Notes: generated from the sequence alone by a model not told the origin. A DNA stretch of 64,000 nucleotides from an uncultured Acetatifactor sp. (GCA_910588225.1 CAJUQT010000001.1:73734-137733), one strand, 5' to 3'; positions 17,593-27,497 are shown, numbered from the stretch's first letter. A program made the numbers and translations.

Positions 17593-18978
17593 TTAAAAAT
17601 AGAACATTTCCATCAGCCAGTCGGCATAATCAGATACATCGCATTTTTCCCGGATTAATCCCATATTATATTCGCCGGCCCTTTTTAACAGTCCTCTGTC
17701 TCCACTCAAAACCTCGATTTTATCAGCAGCCTCCAACCAGCTGTCCACAGGTATAATAAAGCCATTTTTTCCATCTTGTATCATGTCGCTGACCCCGCTG
17801 ACATCCGTCACAACCGGCACAGCTCCGCAGGCCATTGCCTCCAGCATTGCCAGACTCATCCCTTCGAAATCAGAGAGATTCAAGTAAACGTCCTGTTCCT
17901 TCCAGAAATCCGCCATTTTTGTCGGCGGAATCCACCCTAAAATGTGCACACTGTTTTCCAGGTGTCTGTCAGATACATATGATAAAAGCTGGTCCAGACA
18001 ATCCCCTTCTCCGGCAATATTAAATTCTACATTAAGTCCCTTTTTTGAACACATCTCCATAATATCAGGAAGCAAATGTGCCCGTTTCTGTATCCTGTTC
18101 AACCTGGCGGCAAAACCTATTTTTAAGATTCCATTTTCATATCCTCTTTTGCCCGCCATATTTGGGAGCTGTATGGGATTCGGATGATATACTAAAATTT
18201 CTTCTTGCACACCATATTTGTTTTGAAGTTCATATTTTATTTTTCTGCTGATACAAATAATCTTATCAAGTCGATCTTCCCAAAACTGTAGTCTTTCATA
18301 AGTGACTGGTTCATCTGCGTGAGCTACCATTACTATCTGAATCTGATCTGAAAACAGTGTTTTCACAATCTGAGCCGCATTTAATGCCACAGAACCTTGA
18401 GATATAAAAATACAGGGCAGATACCCTGCAATTTTTACTGCCATTTCCTCTATCAGAACTAGCTCGTTTTCCTCACAAAAATGTAGAATATTCTTTGTAA
18501 ATTTATCAAACTTTTTATTTGGTCCACATATCAATCTGGCTTCCATCCCTGATTTCAACAATTGATTGGCCACCATACAACTCCAGCTTTCCACCCCTCC
18601 CCAGTTGAAAGCTTTAAAATAGGAATCAAATACAAAAGAGACATTATTCCTCTTTTTTTCCATATCTGGCAACTTTATATTAATTTTCTTTTTACAAATC
18701 ACTTCTTTTCTAAATTGTTTAAATCCAACCTTATTCCCCTGGTAAGACATTTCGTTTAATTGTGCCCTGATTTCCTCATAATACAAATCAGGAATCACAA
18801 CGGTCCCTCTATATTCCCTTAATATTTCCGGGGAACAAATGGGAATTCCCTCTATGGTTTTTCCCCATTTCTCCGCATCATTATCTACAAAAAATTTCAC
18901 CTGGTATCCGGCCCAAACCGCCCATTCGCATTTCCTTGTTGCTACTTTCCCGGCTCCCCAAATAATTATCTCTTCCAT
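17593..18978 (-). CDS. Family 4 glycosyltransferase with N-terminal FGAG module
   Basis: The protein is 461 residues. The module occupies residues 1-~90 (IIIWGAGKVAT, DNDAEKWG, IPICSPEIL). A GT-B enzyme of the GT4 type follows. The acceptor half has WGGVESWSCMVAN, and the donor half has KIGFAARLNRIQKRAHLL and IAGEGDCLDQL. It ends with the C-terminal E(x7)E signature within LSDFEGMSLAMLEAMACG. ATG 18978 was preferred over 18993: GGTGG is correctly placed for it, while the upstream ATG has its GGAG only two bases away. Confidence 0.9.
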   Translation of the reverse strand: MEEIIIWGAGKVATRKCEWAVWAGYQVKFFVDNDAEKWGKTIEGIPICSPEILREYRGTVVIPDLYYEEIRAQLNEMSYQGNKVGFKQFRKEVICKKKINIKLPDMEKKRNNVSFVFDSYFKAFNWGGVESWSCMVANQLLKSGMEARLICGPNKKFDKFTKNILHFCEENELVLIEEMAVKIAGYLPCIFISQGSVALNAAQIVKTLFSDQIQIVMVAHADEPVTYERLQFWEDRLDKIICISRKIKYELQNKYGVQEEILVYHPNPIQLPNMAGKRGYENGILKIGFAARLNRIQKRAHLLPDIMEMCSKKGLNVEFNIAGEGDCLDQLLSYVSDRHLENSVHILGWIPPTKMADFWKEQDVYLNLSDFEGMSLAMLEAMACGAVPVVTDVSGVSDMIQDGKNGFIIPVDSWLEAADKIEVLSGDRGLLKRAGEYNMGLIREKCDVSDYADWLMEMFYF

Positions 18979-19063
18979 AAGATTTACCACCATTCTCCAA
19001 CAACCTCTTTCAAATCAATAAGCCTTGTTTTTTCAACGCTAAAAATACAGTATCTATATCCAG

Positions 19064-19312
19064 CTAAAATAATTTTCTTATTTCATCCGACTCTATACAC
19101 AAATGCTCCTTCTCATCATTGTCCTGGATCCAATATTCATAAACTGTATCTCCCGCATCCTCTTTCAGAGTATCATTATTGTCAACAAAACTCTACTGCA
19201 CATGCTATTCACCGGTCTACAAGCTCCGCAATATTATCTGTAGAATCATCATCTATGATCAGCCATTCAAAGTCGTAATTGATTTAGAAAGTCCACTCGC
19301 CATGTAAATCAG
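19064..19312 (-). pseudogene. Remnant of a family 2 glycosyltransferase gene
   Basis: Minus-strand translation of ~19205-19290 gives YDFEWLIIDDDSTDNIAELV, the GT2 nucleotide-binding core, between stop codons and preceded by DLHGEWTF-stop. A second piece (~19064-19180) in another frame reads LKEDAGDTVYEYWIQDNDE and ends in KLF-stop. No intact frame joins them. It sits exactly between the GT4 and GT32 genes, so the island has lost a glycosyltransferase here. Confidence 0.65.
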
Positions 19313-19317
19313 GAATA

Positions 19318-20454
19318 TCACATATCATCCGGATAATAATAGTCCCGATTTTCGCTCCATTTCTTCATATAGAAAATAACTTTATTTTTTCCCTGCTTAC
19401 TTTCAAGCCAAGACCCGGAATAATGATGAATGGCATATGTATCTTCTAAATTGCACTGTATTCTGAAACTATGCGGGCTCATTCCGCACAAAATCCGCGA
19501 AGGGTACACCGTCATTCCTTCCACAACCTGAAATTCTCCATTGCACATCAATCCATGCCGTTTCATAATTTCCGTCTGAATAACAGGGCAGGTTATCTGC
19601 TTCAATGTTCCATCCTCTGACAGAAATTCCATTCTGTCATAATATTCTTTTATTTCATTTAATATAACATTGTCTTTCCTGGAGCCAAAGCCTAATCCAT
19701 ACGCTACATATCGGAAGTTTTCAAATCCGCAAAACGCATCATTCTGTAACAGCACGTCAATATTTTTTACCAGTTCGACATCTGTATCTAAATATATTCC
19801 GCCATATTCATTGATGATATCTATACGGGCATAATCAGATACAAAAGCCCATTTCCCCATGTCGTATGCCTGCCTGATATATCTACTTTTATGTACATCA
19901 TAATTGTCTTCATTCCATTCAACAATTTCATATTCAGGGCAGTACTTTTTCCAACTCTCCATCCACTTTTTATAATGAGCAGGAATTTCCGTTTTCCCAA
20001 ACCAGCAATAGTGGATTGTCTTTGGAATTCTTTGTTCCTGACAAATTCCCAGTTTCTTTGGAATTTCAATATTCAATCTTTCATAATCATATTGCTCTAT
20101 TCTTAAAACATTGTACAAATAACATTCTATACTTTTTAGTTTTTCTTCTCCATTCAATAATTCTATAATTTCCAGAAAATGAACTGTTGTAATTATTATG
20201 ACATCCTCTAATGTAATTTCATATAACATTTTTTTCAGTGAAATAACAGGAATATCATTATAAATTCCCCGAACTATCGTCTCCTGTTTTTCTTTAGAAT
20301 TGTCAACTACATATTTTATATCATCTTCTAAATGGTATTCTCGAAACTCATGCAAAAATCTGGCTAATACAGATCCTGCACCAAAGCAGTATACATTCTT
20401 TTTTCCTTTTACATCATTTGCAAATTTCTCAATTCTTTTTTGTATAATTTGCAT
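19318..20454 (-). CDS. Family 32 glycosyltransferase with N-terminal FGAG module
   Basis: The protein is 378 residues. The module covers ~1-120 (NVYCFGAGSVLARFL, YVVDNSKE, IPVISLKKM). The GT32 (Och1/TcdA-like sugar-binding DXD) core follows: IPKTIHYCWFGKTEIP, WNEDNYDVHKSRYI, SDYARIDIINEYGGIYL and then DTDVEL, the metal-binding DXD. It ends with an IHHYSGSW histidine motif. It is one of three GT32 paralogues in the island (also 20572 and 29363). No membrane segment is present. AGAGGG lies before the ATG. Confidence 0.9.
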   Translation of the reverse strand: MQIIQKRIEKFANDVKGKKNVYCFGAGSVLARFLHEFREYHLEDDIKYVVDNSKEKQETIVRGIYNDIPVISLKKMLYEITLEDVIIITTVHFLEIIELLNGEEKLKSIECYLYNVLRIEQYDYERLNIEIPKKLGICQEQRIPKTIHYCWFGKTEIPAHYKKWMESWKKYCPEYEIVEWNEDNYDVHKSRYIRQAYDMGKWAFVSDYARIDIINEYGGIYLDTDVELVKNIDVLLQNDAFCGFENFRYVAYGLGFGSRKDNVILNEIKEYYDRMEFLSEDGTLKQITCPVIQTEIMKRHGLMCNGEFQVVEGMTVYPSRILCGMSPHSFRIQCNLEDTYAIHHYSGSWLESKQGKNKVIFYMKKWSENRDYYYPDDM

Positions 20455-20571
20455 ATTAACCCTCTAATTTATTCACACCTGTAATTTATCTTCCAAATCT
20501 GCTGATGGAAATTAACTATGGATGCCTCCCAAATAGTAAATAATTCTGCAGAATCTAATAAATCATACTGA

Positions 20572-21657
20572 TTACCTCTTCATTTTCAATATTCTATCTG
20601 TATATAATTTTCTTAAATCCTCACGATATCGTTTATACTCATCTCTATTTTCGACCCAAGAAGCATCATAATGATGAATTGAATATGTATTCTCTGTAAT
20701 ACAATCCGGGAAAATAGAGCCAGCTCCAGGCGCAAGTATCTCACAAGGAAGAATACCAATTCCATTTTTCTCCTGATATCTTCCATTCAATAAAAATCCT
20801 TGTTCTTTTATAACAGGAGATTGATAATGTGGGCTGGCAGTATCATTAATCACACCATTTTCTACAAAATTCAAATTTTCATATACTTCCAGCATTTTAT
20901 CCAACAGAGGATGTTCTTTGACTGCTCCAAACCCTAATCCTAATGCAACGTAATGTTCGCTTTCAAAACCACAATAAAACTCATAACACAATAAACTGTC
21001 TAAATTTTTTACTAATTCTACATCTGTGTCAAGATATATTCCACCATACTGTTTTATAATATCTAAACGAGCATAATCCGGTACAAAACCATATTTTCCT
21101 GCTTCATATGCCTGTCTCATATATTTATTTTTACTAACATCGTAATTACTCTCATCCCATCTAATAATTTTATACTCTGGACAGAATTTTTCCCAGGTAT
21201 TGATATACTTCATTAAATGGTCAGGTATCTTTTTATTACCAAACCAACAATAATGGATTACCTTTGGTATTTTGTTCTCTCCTGTAAGAAGAGAATAATT
21301 ACTATGCTCTACCATATTTTCATTTATAAAATTAACATAACAACTTATTTCATTAAAAAAATCTATATCATCTAATTGTTTCAAAATGTCCATCCAATAC
21401 AATGATGAAGTTATCATAAGAATAAAGTTTTTATCACATTGAGTGATAAATTTTTTTAAAGAATATACTGGAATATCTTCTATTATAGTCCCATTTAGCC
21501 TATCATCATTATCAATTATACATTTGATTTTGGTTTTTATATTAGTGTTTTTCCGCAAAAAATTCAAAAAATTGCGTCCCGCCCCAAAACATACTATCAT
21601 CTTATTATCCAAGTTATTTTTTAATTGACTACATGGACAAGCCTTCAAATTTAACAA
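20572..21657 (-). CDS. Family 32 glycosyltransferase with N-terminal FGAG module (TTG start)
   Basis: The protein is 361 residues. Module: MIVCFGAGRNFLNFL, IIDNDDRLNG, IPVYSLKKF. Catalytic part: IPKVIHYCWFGNKKIP, WDESNYDVSKNKYM, PDYARLDIIKQYGGIYL with DTDVEL, and a terminal SIHHYDASWV. The start codon appears to be TTG at 21657, with AAAGGAAA nine bases upstream and the preceding gene ending four bases earlier. The next in-frame ATG lies inside the module and has no Shine-Dalgarno. The gene is strikingly AT-rich compared with the flagellar genes. Confidence 0.88.
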   Translation of the reverse strand: MLNLKACPCSQLKNNLDNKMIVCFGAGRNFLNFLRKNTNIKTKIKCIIDNDDRLNGTIIEDIPVYSLKKFITQCDKNFILMITSSLYWMDILKQLDDIDFFNEISCYVNFINENMVEHSNYSLLTGENKIPKVIHYCWFGNKKIPDHLMKYINTWEKFCPEYKIIRWDESNYDVSKNKYMRQAYEAGKYGFVPDYARLDIIKQYGGIYLDTDVELVKNLDSLLCYEFYCGFESEHYVALGLGFGAVKEHPLLDKMLEVYENLNFVENGVINDTASPHYQSPVIKEQGFLLNGRYQEKNGIGILPCEILAPGAGSIFPDCITENTYSIHHYDASWVENRDEYKRYREDLRKLYTDRILKMKR

Positions 21658-21661
21658 TTTA

Positions 21662-22789
21662 TTATTTCCTTTCTACTAAAAGCATCCCTTCCTTCTGCTC
21701 ATCAAAGTATCTCAATGCATTCCAGATTTCTGGTTCAATACATACAAAAGGAAATTTTGCCTTATGCAATTGCTCTTTAACCTCGTTAAAATCAATTGTG
21801 ACAATAACCTCACTGTTTTCAACTAAATATGGCAATTCAGATAAATGATATACTTTTATGCCTTCTATTTCAGGATATATAATTATTTGTTCATCGGATA
21901 CGATACATGCACTTACACATTTATTTATTGACTTCAAATATGAAATAATTTTTCTTGCCCTATTTCCTGCCCCATATAACAGCATATTTTTGTCCTCTTT
22001 CCACAGCTTAGCTAATTTATCCAAATATCCATTATATATACCCTCCATGTGTTCTACTGATTCTACCTTTCCAATACGATGTAAGTGGAATATTTTTGGA
22101 TAATTACTTTTTTCCAATATTTCTTTATCATTATCTGCTGTGATACAAGATGGATTTCTAAAACATTGAAGATGATACTTTTTGGAAAGTAAGGAAAGTG
22201 CTGTCTGATCATTTCTATTTTCTCTAAAGCCAGGGTAATTATCCTTTCCCATACAATTTTTCTGGTCTGTTATTATTCTCTTATCTTGTGCATAAAACAA
22301 CCACTCTTCAATAAATTCATATACAAACTTCGTCTTTTTTATTACAATGAATCCGGCTAACCTTTGCGGAGTATCAGTATATTCAAGAGAATCGCATTCC
22401 ATAATAATAAATGCATCTCTTTTTGACCATATTTTCTCCAAATAGGATTTAGGAAGCGAAAATAACATAATATCTGTCATTTGCTGCTCCATACATCTAA
22501 TCAGATAGTGAATGTCATTTATATAATAGGCACCTGAATCAGCATAAATAAGATAATCTCCATACTCCATTTTATCCAACGTCTTTTTAATTATATATGG
22601 CTTCCAAAGCCAATACCCATTTCCTCTGTGACACATAAGAACTTCTTTATTCTTTTCATAGAAATGCCGATCTATATCTTCTGGCGAATATACGATCACT
22701 TTATCTGCCCCATATGTAAGTGCTGTTTTCAAATTTAGTTCCTGCGCTTTTTTATATTGATCATTGGCATAACTAATGGCATATATCAT
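21662..22789 (-). CDS. Putative glycosyltransferase (unassigned GT-A-like) with C-terminal FGAG module
   Basis: The protein is 375 residues. The first ~255 form a capsule-type transferase domain seen in polysaccharide loci: MIYAISYANDQYKKA, YGADKVIVYSPEDID, HRGNGYWLWKPYII, and YLIYADSGAYY with an acidic metal-binding candidate. RNDQTALSLLSKKY follows and resembles a late GT motif. The C-terminal ~95 residues are a divergent module (NMLLYGAGNRA, IKVYHLSEL, KEQLHKAKF) in which the DN..WG segment is lost (SDEQIIIYP). The start at 22789 has AGAGGA nine bases upstream. The frame further up overlaps the previous gene and is rejected. Confidence 0.75.
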   Translation of the reverse strand: MIYAISYANDQYKKAQELNLKTALTYGADKVIVYSPEDIDRHFYEKNKEVLMCHRGNGYWLWKPYIIKKTLDKMEYGDYLIYADSGAYYINDIHYLIRCMEQQMTDIMLFSLPKSYLEKIWSKRDAFIIMECDSLEYTDTPQRLAGFIVIKKTKFVYEFIEEWLFYAQDKRIITDQKNCMGKDNYPGFRENRNDQTALSLLSKKYHLQCFRNPSCITADNDKEILEKSNYPKIFHLHRIGKVESVEHMEGIYNGYLDKLAKLWKEDKNMLLYGAGNRARKIISYLKSINKCVSACIVSDEQIIIYPEIEGIKVYHLSELPYLVENSEVIVTIDFNEVKEQLHKAKFPFVCIEPEIWNALRYFDEQKEGMLLVERK

Positions 22790-22833
22790 AAATTTAAATC
22801 CTCTTAAATTACATTCTGGCTGATGACTTAAAG

Positions 22834-23814
22834 TCATCCTTTATATTTTTCTGCCATTACCATATTTCCAAAACATAAGGTCTCATTTGAGCCATTATCT
22901 TCATTAGACAAACGTGCCATTATATCCATACTTTTTATAATTGTTTCCATTTCTTCAGAAGATAATCCAGCATTACAATATCGCTCAGCCATCATGTTTA
23001 CACGAAATAATTCCTGACTTATATATTTGAAATAATTTCCATTGTGCATAAATTCTTTTATTCTAAAACCATTTTCTTCAAGATTTTTTTGATACCAATA
23101 CTCGCTAAAGCCATTATAATAAAAGTAAGGTGCCATATGTGTCAGGCAACAGAAAGGCGCTGTTAAAATCATCACACCTCCTGATCTTAAAATGCGCGAA
23201 AATTCCTGTAATGCCAACATCGGATTTACTAAATGTTCAAATACCTCCGTGCAAAGAATGACATCCACCGACTCATCGTCCAATGGCATATCAATAATAT
23301 CACAAGTAATATTCAATCCTGCGTATTCCCATACATCCAGTTGTAACCCTGTATCTACTTCATTCGGCACATATTTTCCAAAATCCTGCGCTATATATTT
23401 TAAGTGAGAACAATATGCTTTATATCGTTGTTGTCCTGCTCCTGCATCCAGTAATATCTTTCCGGCTGGAATATGTAAGAGCTTATCTATAACCCACTCA
23501 TCTCGTACTTGACTATTTCGAAAATCTCCAAACGCATTTACATATGTAATTATCTTCTCTTCATTCTCTTTTCCTATTAATTCAATAAGTCTCTTCTTTA
23601 TCTCTACGAAATACTTATAACTGGTCACATAGATATAATCATATTTATATTTAACAAGATCTTCAGGAACAATTATTCCACCGGGCATATTAATATTCGT
23701 TCTCACATCACTATACCCTATAACCTCAAATCGGCTTTCAATATAGCACTTTTGTTTTTCATACATTTGTCCTAATCCATATATAATCACCTTACTTTTT
23801 CCAGTCATATCCAT
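22834..23814 (-). CDS. SAM-dependent methyltransferase with N-terminal FGAG module
   Basis: The protein is 326 residues. The module covers ~1-90 (VIIYGLGQMYEKQ, YSDVRTN, IIVPEDLVKY). A class I methyltransferase follows: KILLDAGAGQQRYK is motif I, CDIIDMPLDDESVDVILCTE gives motifs II-III, and FSRILRSGGVMILTAPF is the post-motif. Presumably it methylates a sugar, phosphate or amino group of the glycan. ATG 23808 is an equally good alternative start, since GAGGG lies upstream of both. The gene upstream (GT11) ends 17 bp away. Confidence 0.88.
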   Translation of the reverse strand: MDMTGKSKVIIYGLGQMYEKQKCYIESRFEVIGYSDVRTNINMPGGIIVPEDLVKYKYDYIYVTSYKYFVEIKKRLIELIGKENEEKIITYVNAFGDFRNSQVRDEWVIDKLLHIPAGKILLDAGAGQQRYKAYCSHLKYIAQDFGKYVPNEVDTGLQLDVWEYAGLNITCDIIDMPLDDESVDVILCTEVFEHLVNPMLALQEFSRILRSGGVMILTAPFCCLTHMAPYFYYNGFSEYWYQKNLEENGFRIKEFMHNGNYFKYISQELFRVNMMAERYCNAGLSSEEMETIIKSMDIMARLSNEDNGSNETLCFGNMVMAEKYKG

Positions 23815-23831
23815 TAGCCCTCACATTATAT

Positions 23832-25010
23832 TTATAAAGTAATCCAGTTATCTGGACATATATCTCTATACTCATATATATTGTTCCATTTTGCTGGTGC
23901 AATAACCAACTTATCCTTATTCTGATTCAGCCATGCTCCCCACCAACTAAATGTACTGTTCGCAATAATATTATGTTTGCACTGGCTCATAAGGTACATG
24001 TCATACCAATCCTGATAGTTTTCAAACATGTTACTTTCAATATAGATTGCTTCAGGTATTTTAAAATGTTCCTTTACCCATTTCATATCATTAGAAAAAA
24101 AACAAAATACACATGACCCATCTCTATCTGCTACAATTTTCATAGCATCTTTATAATATTGCAGTGTACAGATACCGCCATAAATATCCTGATTCTTTTC
24201 TGTTGTATAATCCCCTCTTCGTATATGAACACTAACACAATTCAATGCTTGTAATGTCTTTAAAACTTCTACAAATTTATAATCATTGTTTGTACCAAAT
24301 GTAAAATCTGTTCTTAAATCCTTTTCGATTTTCTGTGCAAAGCGAAAACTTTGATAAAAACCATGCAATATGCCACCTGTTGTATTCAGCAATGACATAT
24401 CAGCAGACTTTTCCTTACCATTTTGCATTTCTTCTACATATACTCTAAAATTCTTATATTTATCAAGATTACCCACATTCTTTTCTATAATCTCTTTTTT
24501 CTGCTCATCTCCTCCAAAATTTAAAGTTATATTTTTAAAAATATCACACAAAACAAATACTCGTTTCCCCAGTCTGGAATAATGTTCAATATTTGCAAGA
24601 ACTTTTTTCCCTTGCTTCATATAATTTTTGGCTAATGCATACTGAAACATCTGATTTCCTAAACCACCCATAAAATATATCATGATTGTATTTTCGTCTA
24701 TTATATTATTAATTTTAGAATATTCTCTACTGATCAGTGGCTGTTCTTCCACCTTAAATAGTATGCTTTCTGAGATGCCATACATTTTTTCTAAAAGTTC
24801 AAGAATAACATCATAGTTACTTTTGACTGCAATAATTACCTTTCCTTTAAAGTCCTCCAGCACATCAGGGGAATACACCATCTTATCAAATAAATATGTG
24901 CCCCATTTTCTTGAATCGTTATCAACAAACCCGACTATCTTAAAGTTTTCGTTATAATAATGGTATGCTTGTTTTCCAAATTTTCCACATCCCCAAATCA
25001 TTATTTCCAT
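23832..25010 (-). CDS. Family 11 (alpha-1,2-fucosyltransferase-like) glycosyltransferase with N-terminal FGAG module
   Basis: The protein is 392 residues. The module is at ~1-90 (IMIWGCGKFG, DNDSRKWG, VYSPDVLEDF). The GT11 domain then begins MIYFMGGLGNQMFQYALAK. It contains SVHIRRGDYTT, the GDP-fucose-binding HxRRGDY motif, and ends FSNDMKWV / SNMFENYQDWYDMYLMSQC / NSTFSWWGAWL. The HIRRGDY and FSWWGAWL signatures are textbook GT11. No fucose-activation genes lie in the window. ATG 25010 has AGAGGA six bases upstream. Confidence 0.92.
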   Translation of the reverse strand: MEIMIWGCGKFGKQAYHYYNENFKIVGFVDNDSRKWGTYLFDKMVYSPDVLEDFKGKVIIAVKSNYDVILELLEKMYGISESILFKVEEQPLISREYSKINNIIDENTIMIYFMGGLGNQMFQYALAKNYMKQGKKVLANIEHYSRLGKRVFVLCDIFKNITLNFGGDEQKKEIIEKNVGNLDKYKNFRVYVEEMQNGKEKSADMSLLNTTGGILHGFYQSFRFAQKIEKDLRTDFTFGTNNDYKFVEVLKTLQALNCVSVHIRRGDYTTEKNQDIYGGICTLQYYKDAMKIVADRDGSCVFCFFSNDMKWVKEHFKIPEAIYIESNMFENYQDWYDMYLMSQCKHNIIANSTFSWWGAWLNQNKDKLVIAPAKWNNIYEYRDICPDNWITL

Positions 25011-25095
25011 ATCTATTCCTCTTACATACCTTAGCACACATGCCAGTCAACATTAGAAGGTTCCTTTTCTTTTCACACTTCCCAAGTATCTACAA

Positions 25096-26295
25096 TCATA
25101 TTTTGCACAATGATTTTGGGGCGGCCCAAAGAATTTTACATTCGGGTACACCTATAGCCTCAAGCTGTCCTCTTATCCCATCAGCTGTATCACTGTTTTT
25201 AACTGCAATAAGTATCAGATCATATTGCAACTTTTTCATTTCCTCTAGTCCAATCACATCTGTAAAATCAAAATGTATATTACGATAGTCCGCATCAACC
25301 CATCCGACTATCCTGCAGGAGTCATATTTACATAATTGTGCATAATATCCCTGTCCTACAATACCTGCACCATATATAATAATATTCTTATTTTTAATCA
25401 AATCAACTTTTTCAAAAACGTATGCATTTACAAAATCATAAAACTTACCACTTCGAACCATAAATGACAAAATGTTGTTTATAATATAGCTTTTTAAATT
25501 AGCTTCCAGCTGATCAAGAACACTGTAATCTTCAAACACTGTCGCTAAACAGTTATACAATCTGGCCATTTCAAAAATGTTCGTAATATCACCAGAATTT
25601 ACGAGTGAGCTATGGCGCAAGTTATAATGGTACAATGCCTTTTTGTGAAATGAAACTTTTTTCCCTTCCAGTAAACATATACACAAACATGCTAAATCTT
25701 CTCCCATTGACTGATAAAATGGTAATTTACTGTAGCATTTCTTTATAAATTCACTTCTATATAGTTTTGACCATATACTGAAAGTAATATGCCGTTCTTC
25801 ACTGCTCCCCAAAACATATTCATTGATAATATTTACTGCGATGTCTTTATCTAATTCATATATTTGTGTTTCAAACTGACATCTTTTAATACTAATATTA
25901 TGCTTCTCATAAATATAGCCTGTATGAACAAAGTCTGCCTCATCTTCCAATATAAAGTGCAACAAATTTTCATAGAAATCAGACTCTATATAATCATCCC
26001 CATCTACAAAACCTATATAATCTCCCTCTGCTGCTTTTAACCCCGCTTTTCTCGCTAAAACCAACCCTGCATTTCTCTGATGAATAACCTGAATTCTCTC
26101 ATCCTGCTTAGCATATGTATCACAAATCTGTCCTGATAAATCTGTTGACCCATCATCTACAAGTATGATTTGAAGATTTGAATAGGTTTGACCAGCTATG
26201 CTCTCTATACATTCAGAGATATATTCTTCAATATTATAGATTGGAACAATCACACTAATCTTATAGAGATTTTTCTTCTGCTCCAACTTATTCAT
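25096..26295 (-). CDS. Family 2 glycosyltransferase with C-terminal FGAG module
   Basis: The protein is 399 residues. GT2 core: KISVIVPIYNIEEYISECIE, VDDGSTDLSGQICD and YIGFVDGDDYIESDFY (DGDD as DXD). The C-terminal ~95 residues are the module: NIIIYGAGIVGQG, WVDADYRNI, IGLEEMKKL, GQLEAIGVP. ATG 26295 has AGGAG seven bases before it. The longer frame to 26370 overlaps the upstream gene's 3' end and is not needed. The start lies 45 bp downstream of the end of the APS-kinase/methyltransferase gene. Confidence 0.92.
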   Translation of the reverse strand: MNKLEQKKNLYKISVIVPIYNIEEYISECIESIAGQTYSNLQIILVDDGSTDLSGQICDTYAKQDERIQVIHQRNAGLVLARKAGLKAAEGDYIGFVDGDDYIESDFYENLLHFILEDEADFVHTGYIYEKHNISIKRCQFETQIYELDKDIAVNIINEYVLGSSEERHITFSIWSKLYRSEFIKKCYSKLPFYQSMGEDLACLCICLLEGKKVSFHKKALYHYNLRHSSLVNSGDITNIFEMARLYNCLATVFEDYSVLDQLEANLKSYIINNILSFMVRSGKFYDFVNAYVFEKVDLIKNKNIIIYGAGIVGQGYYAQLCKYDSCRIVGWVDADYRNIHFDFTDVIGLEEMKKLQYDLILIAVKNSDTADGIRGQLEAIGVPECKILWAAPKSLCKI

Positions 26296-26339
26296 ATGCT
26301 GTCTCCTTATAATGCTGCCTGGTTCAACACAAATAGTAA

Positions 26340-27497
26340 CTACATTTTTTGTGCCACTACTCTTATGCAAACAGCGTTATCTCCTTTTAACGGGGCAAAT
26401 TGATCACTTTCTGCACTTTCAACAATAGCAAATCCAAGTTTCTTTAACTTTTCTATTAGCTTTGTCAAGTCAATAAAGCGTCTGTAGTGTCCATCACAGA
26501 TAAATGCATTACTTTCTACTGCCTGGCCTACACCATACTTTTTGTCATTTATAGAACGTGCCTCTATAAATAGATATCCCTTTTCTATCAGCATATCATA
26601 TGCCTTTGTTAAAATCTGTGTTTCCTGTTGTTCATTGATTGCGTGAAGTGTAAATCTGCTGTAACAATAATCGTATTGAATCTGGTAAATAGACTCTGCA
26701 CTTACAAAATCATCACATACAAAAACACAATTATCCAAAGTATTCTTTTCCCGCAGTTCATCTATTGCAATTTGAGATGCATCTATTCCCGTAACAATAA
26801 TTCCGTTTTTGGCAAAATACAGGCTGTCTCTTCCATTACCGCATCCCAGTTCGATTAAATGCTTGCCACCTTTTATATACTGTTGTAGCATGGTACGTGC
26901 AAATAAACTTGGCTCTTCCTTTGATGCAGATACTCGTACCCTACTCGCATAATAATCATTCCAATATTCTTCATCCCTGTTCCATCTCTTTCTTTGAATA
27001 ACCCTATACTCCAAAATCTTTCGAACACTTTCTTCTAAGGGCTGGCTTCCATCATTTTTTATTATAATATCAGGGGTTTTAGGATACTCAACTGCCACAT
27101 CTATACCGACTGTATTTCCGTTCCCATTAGAATACAATCCCTTTCGATTTCTTTGTTTCAGCACCTCCATCTCAACATCCAGAAATACTTCCACATAATT
27201 CTCAATATTATCTCGATTCCAGCTCCTTATATCATCAAACATAGCGATTGTACATATGATCACATTAATTCCCTGATCCGTCAAAAGTTTGCACAATGCG
27301 CTATATCTGTATGCTCTTTCCAACCTTTCTTCTCTTCCATAACCCAAATCTTTTCCTGCAATTTTTTTCAGTATATCACCGTCAAGGATAACCGTATTCT
27401 GTTTTTGAGATTTTATAGTATAATATAACCTGTTCCCAATAGTTGTCTTTCCTGCCCCTGATAATCCTGTCAGCCAATAGAGTGTTCCCTTATTCAT
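26340..27497 (-). CDS. Fusion of APS-kinase-like and SAM-methyltransferase domains
   Basis: The protein is 385 residues. Residues 1-~170 match the adenylylsulfate-kinase (CysC) family. The P-loop is GLSGAGKTT (11-19), followed by VILDGDILKK, YRYSALCKLLTDQGINVI, FLDVEMEVLKQRNRKGLYS and YEYPKTPD-like YPKTPDIIIKND. Residues ~195-385 are a class I methyltransferase (HLIELGCGNGRDSLYFA motif I, GIDASQIAI, AYDMLIEKGYLFIEA). True sulfate activation would need an ATP sulfurylase, which is absent. In Campylobacter a CysC relative phosphorylates a cytidine-linked intermediate of capsule phosphoramidate. A nucleotide or glycan kinase is therefore as likely as APS kinase. Confidence 0.85.
   Translation of the reverse strand: MNKGTLYWLTGLSGAGKTTIGNRLYYTIKSQKQNTVILDGDILKKIAGKDLGYGREERLERAYRYSALCKLLTDQGINVIICTIAMFDDIRSWNRDNIENYVEVFLDVEMEVLKQRNRKGLYSNGNGNTVGIDVAVEYPKTPDIIIKNDGSQPLEESVRKILEYRVIQRKRWNRDEEYWNDYYASRVRVSASKEEPSLFARTMLQQYIKGGKHLIELGCGNGRDSLYFAKNGIIVTGIDASQIAIDELREKNTLDNCVFVCDDFVSAESIYQIQYDYCYSRFTLHAINEQQETQILTKAYDMLIEKGYLFIEARSINDKKYGVGQAVESNAFICDGHYRRFIDLTKLIEKLKKLGFAIVESAESDQFAPLKGDNAVCIRVVAQKM

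Noticed and set aside
26340..27497. Complete methyl-phosphoramidate pathway
   Set aside because: No glutamine kinase or dedicated hydrolase is visible in the window, so only the CysC-like analogy is kept.
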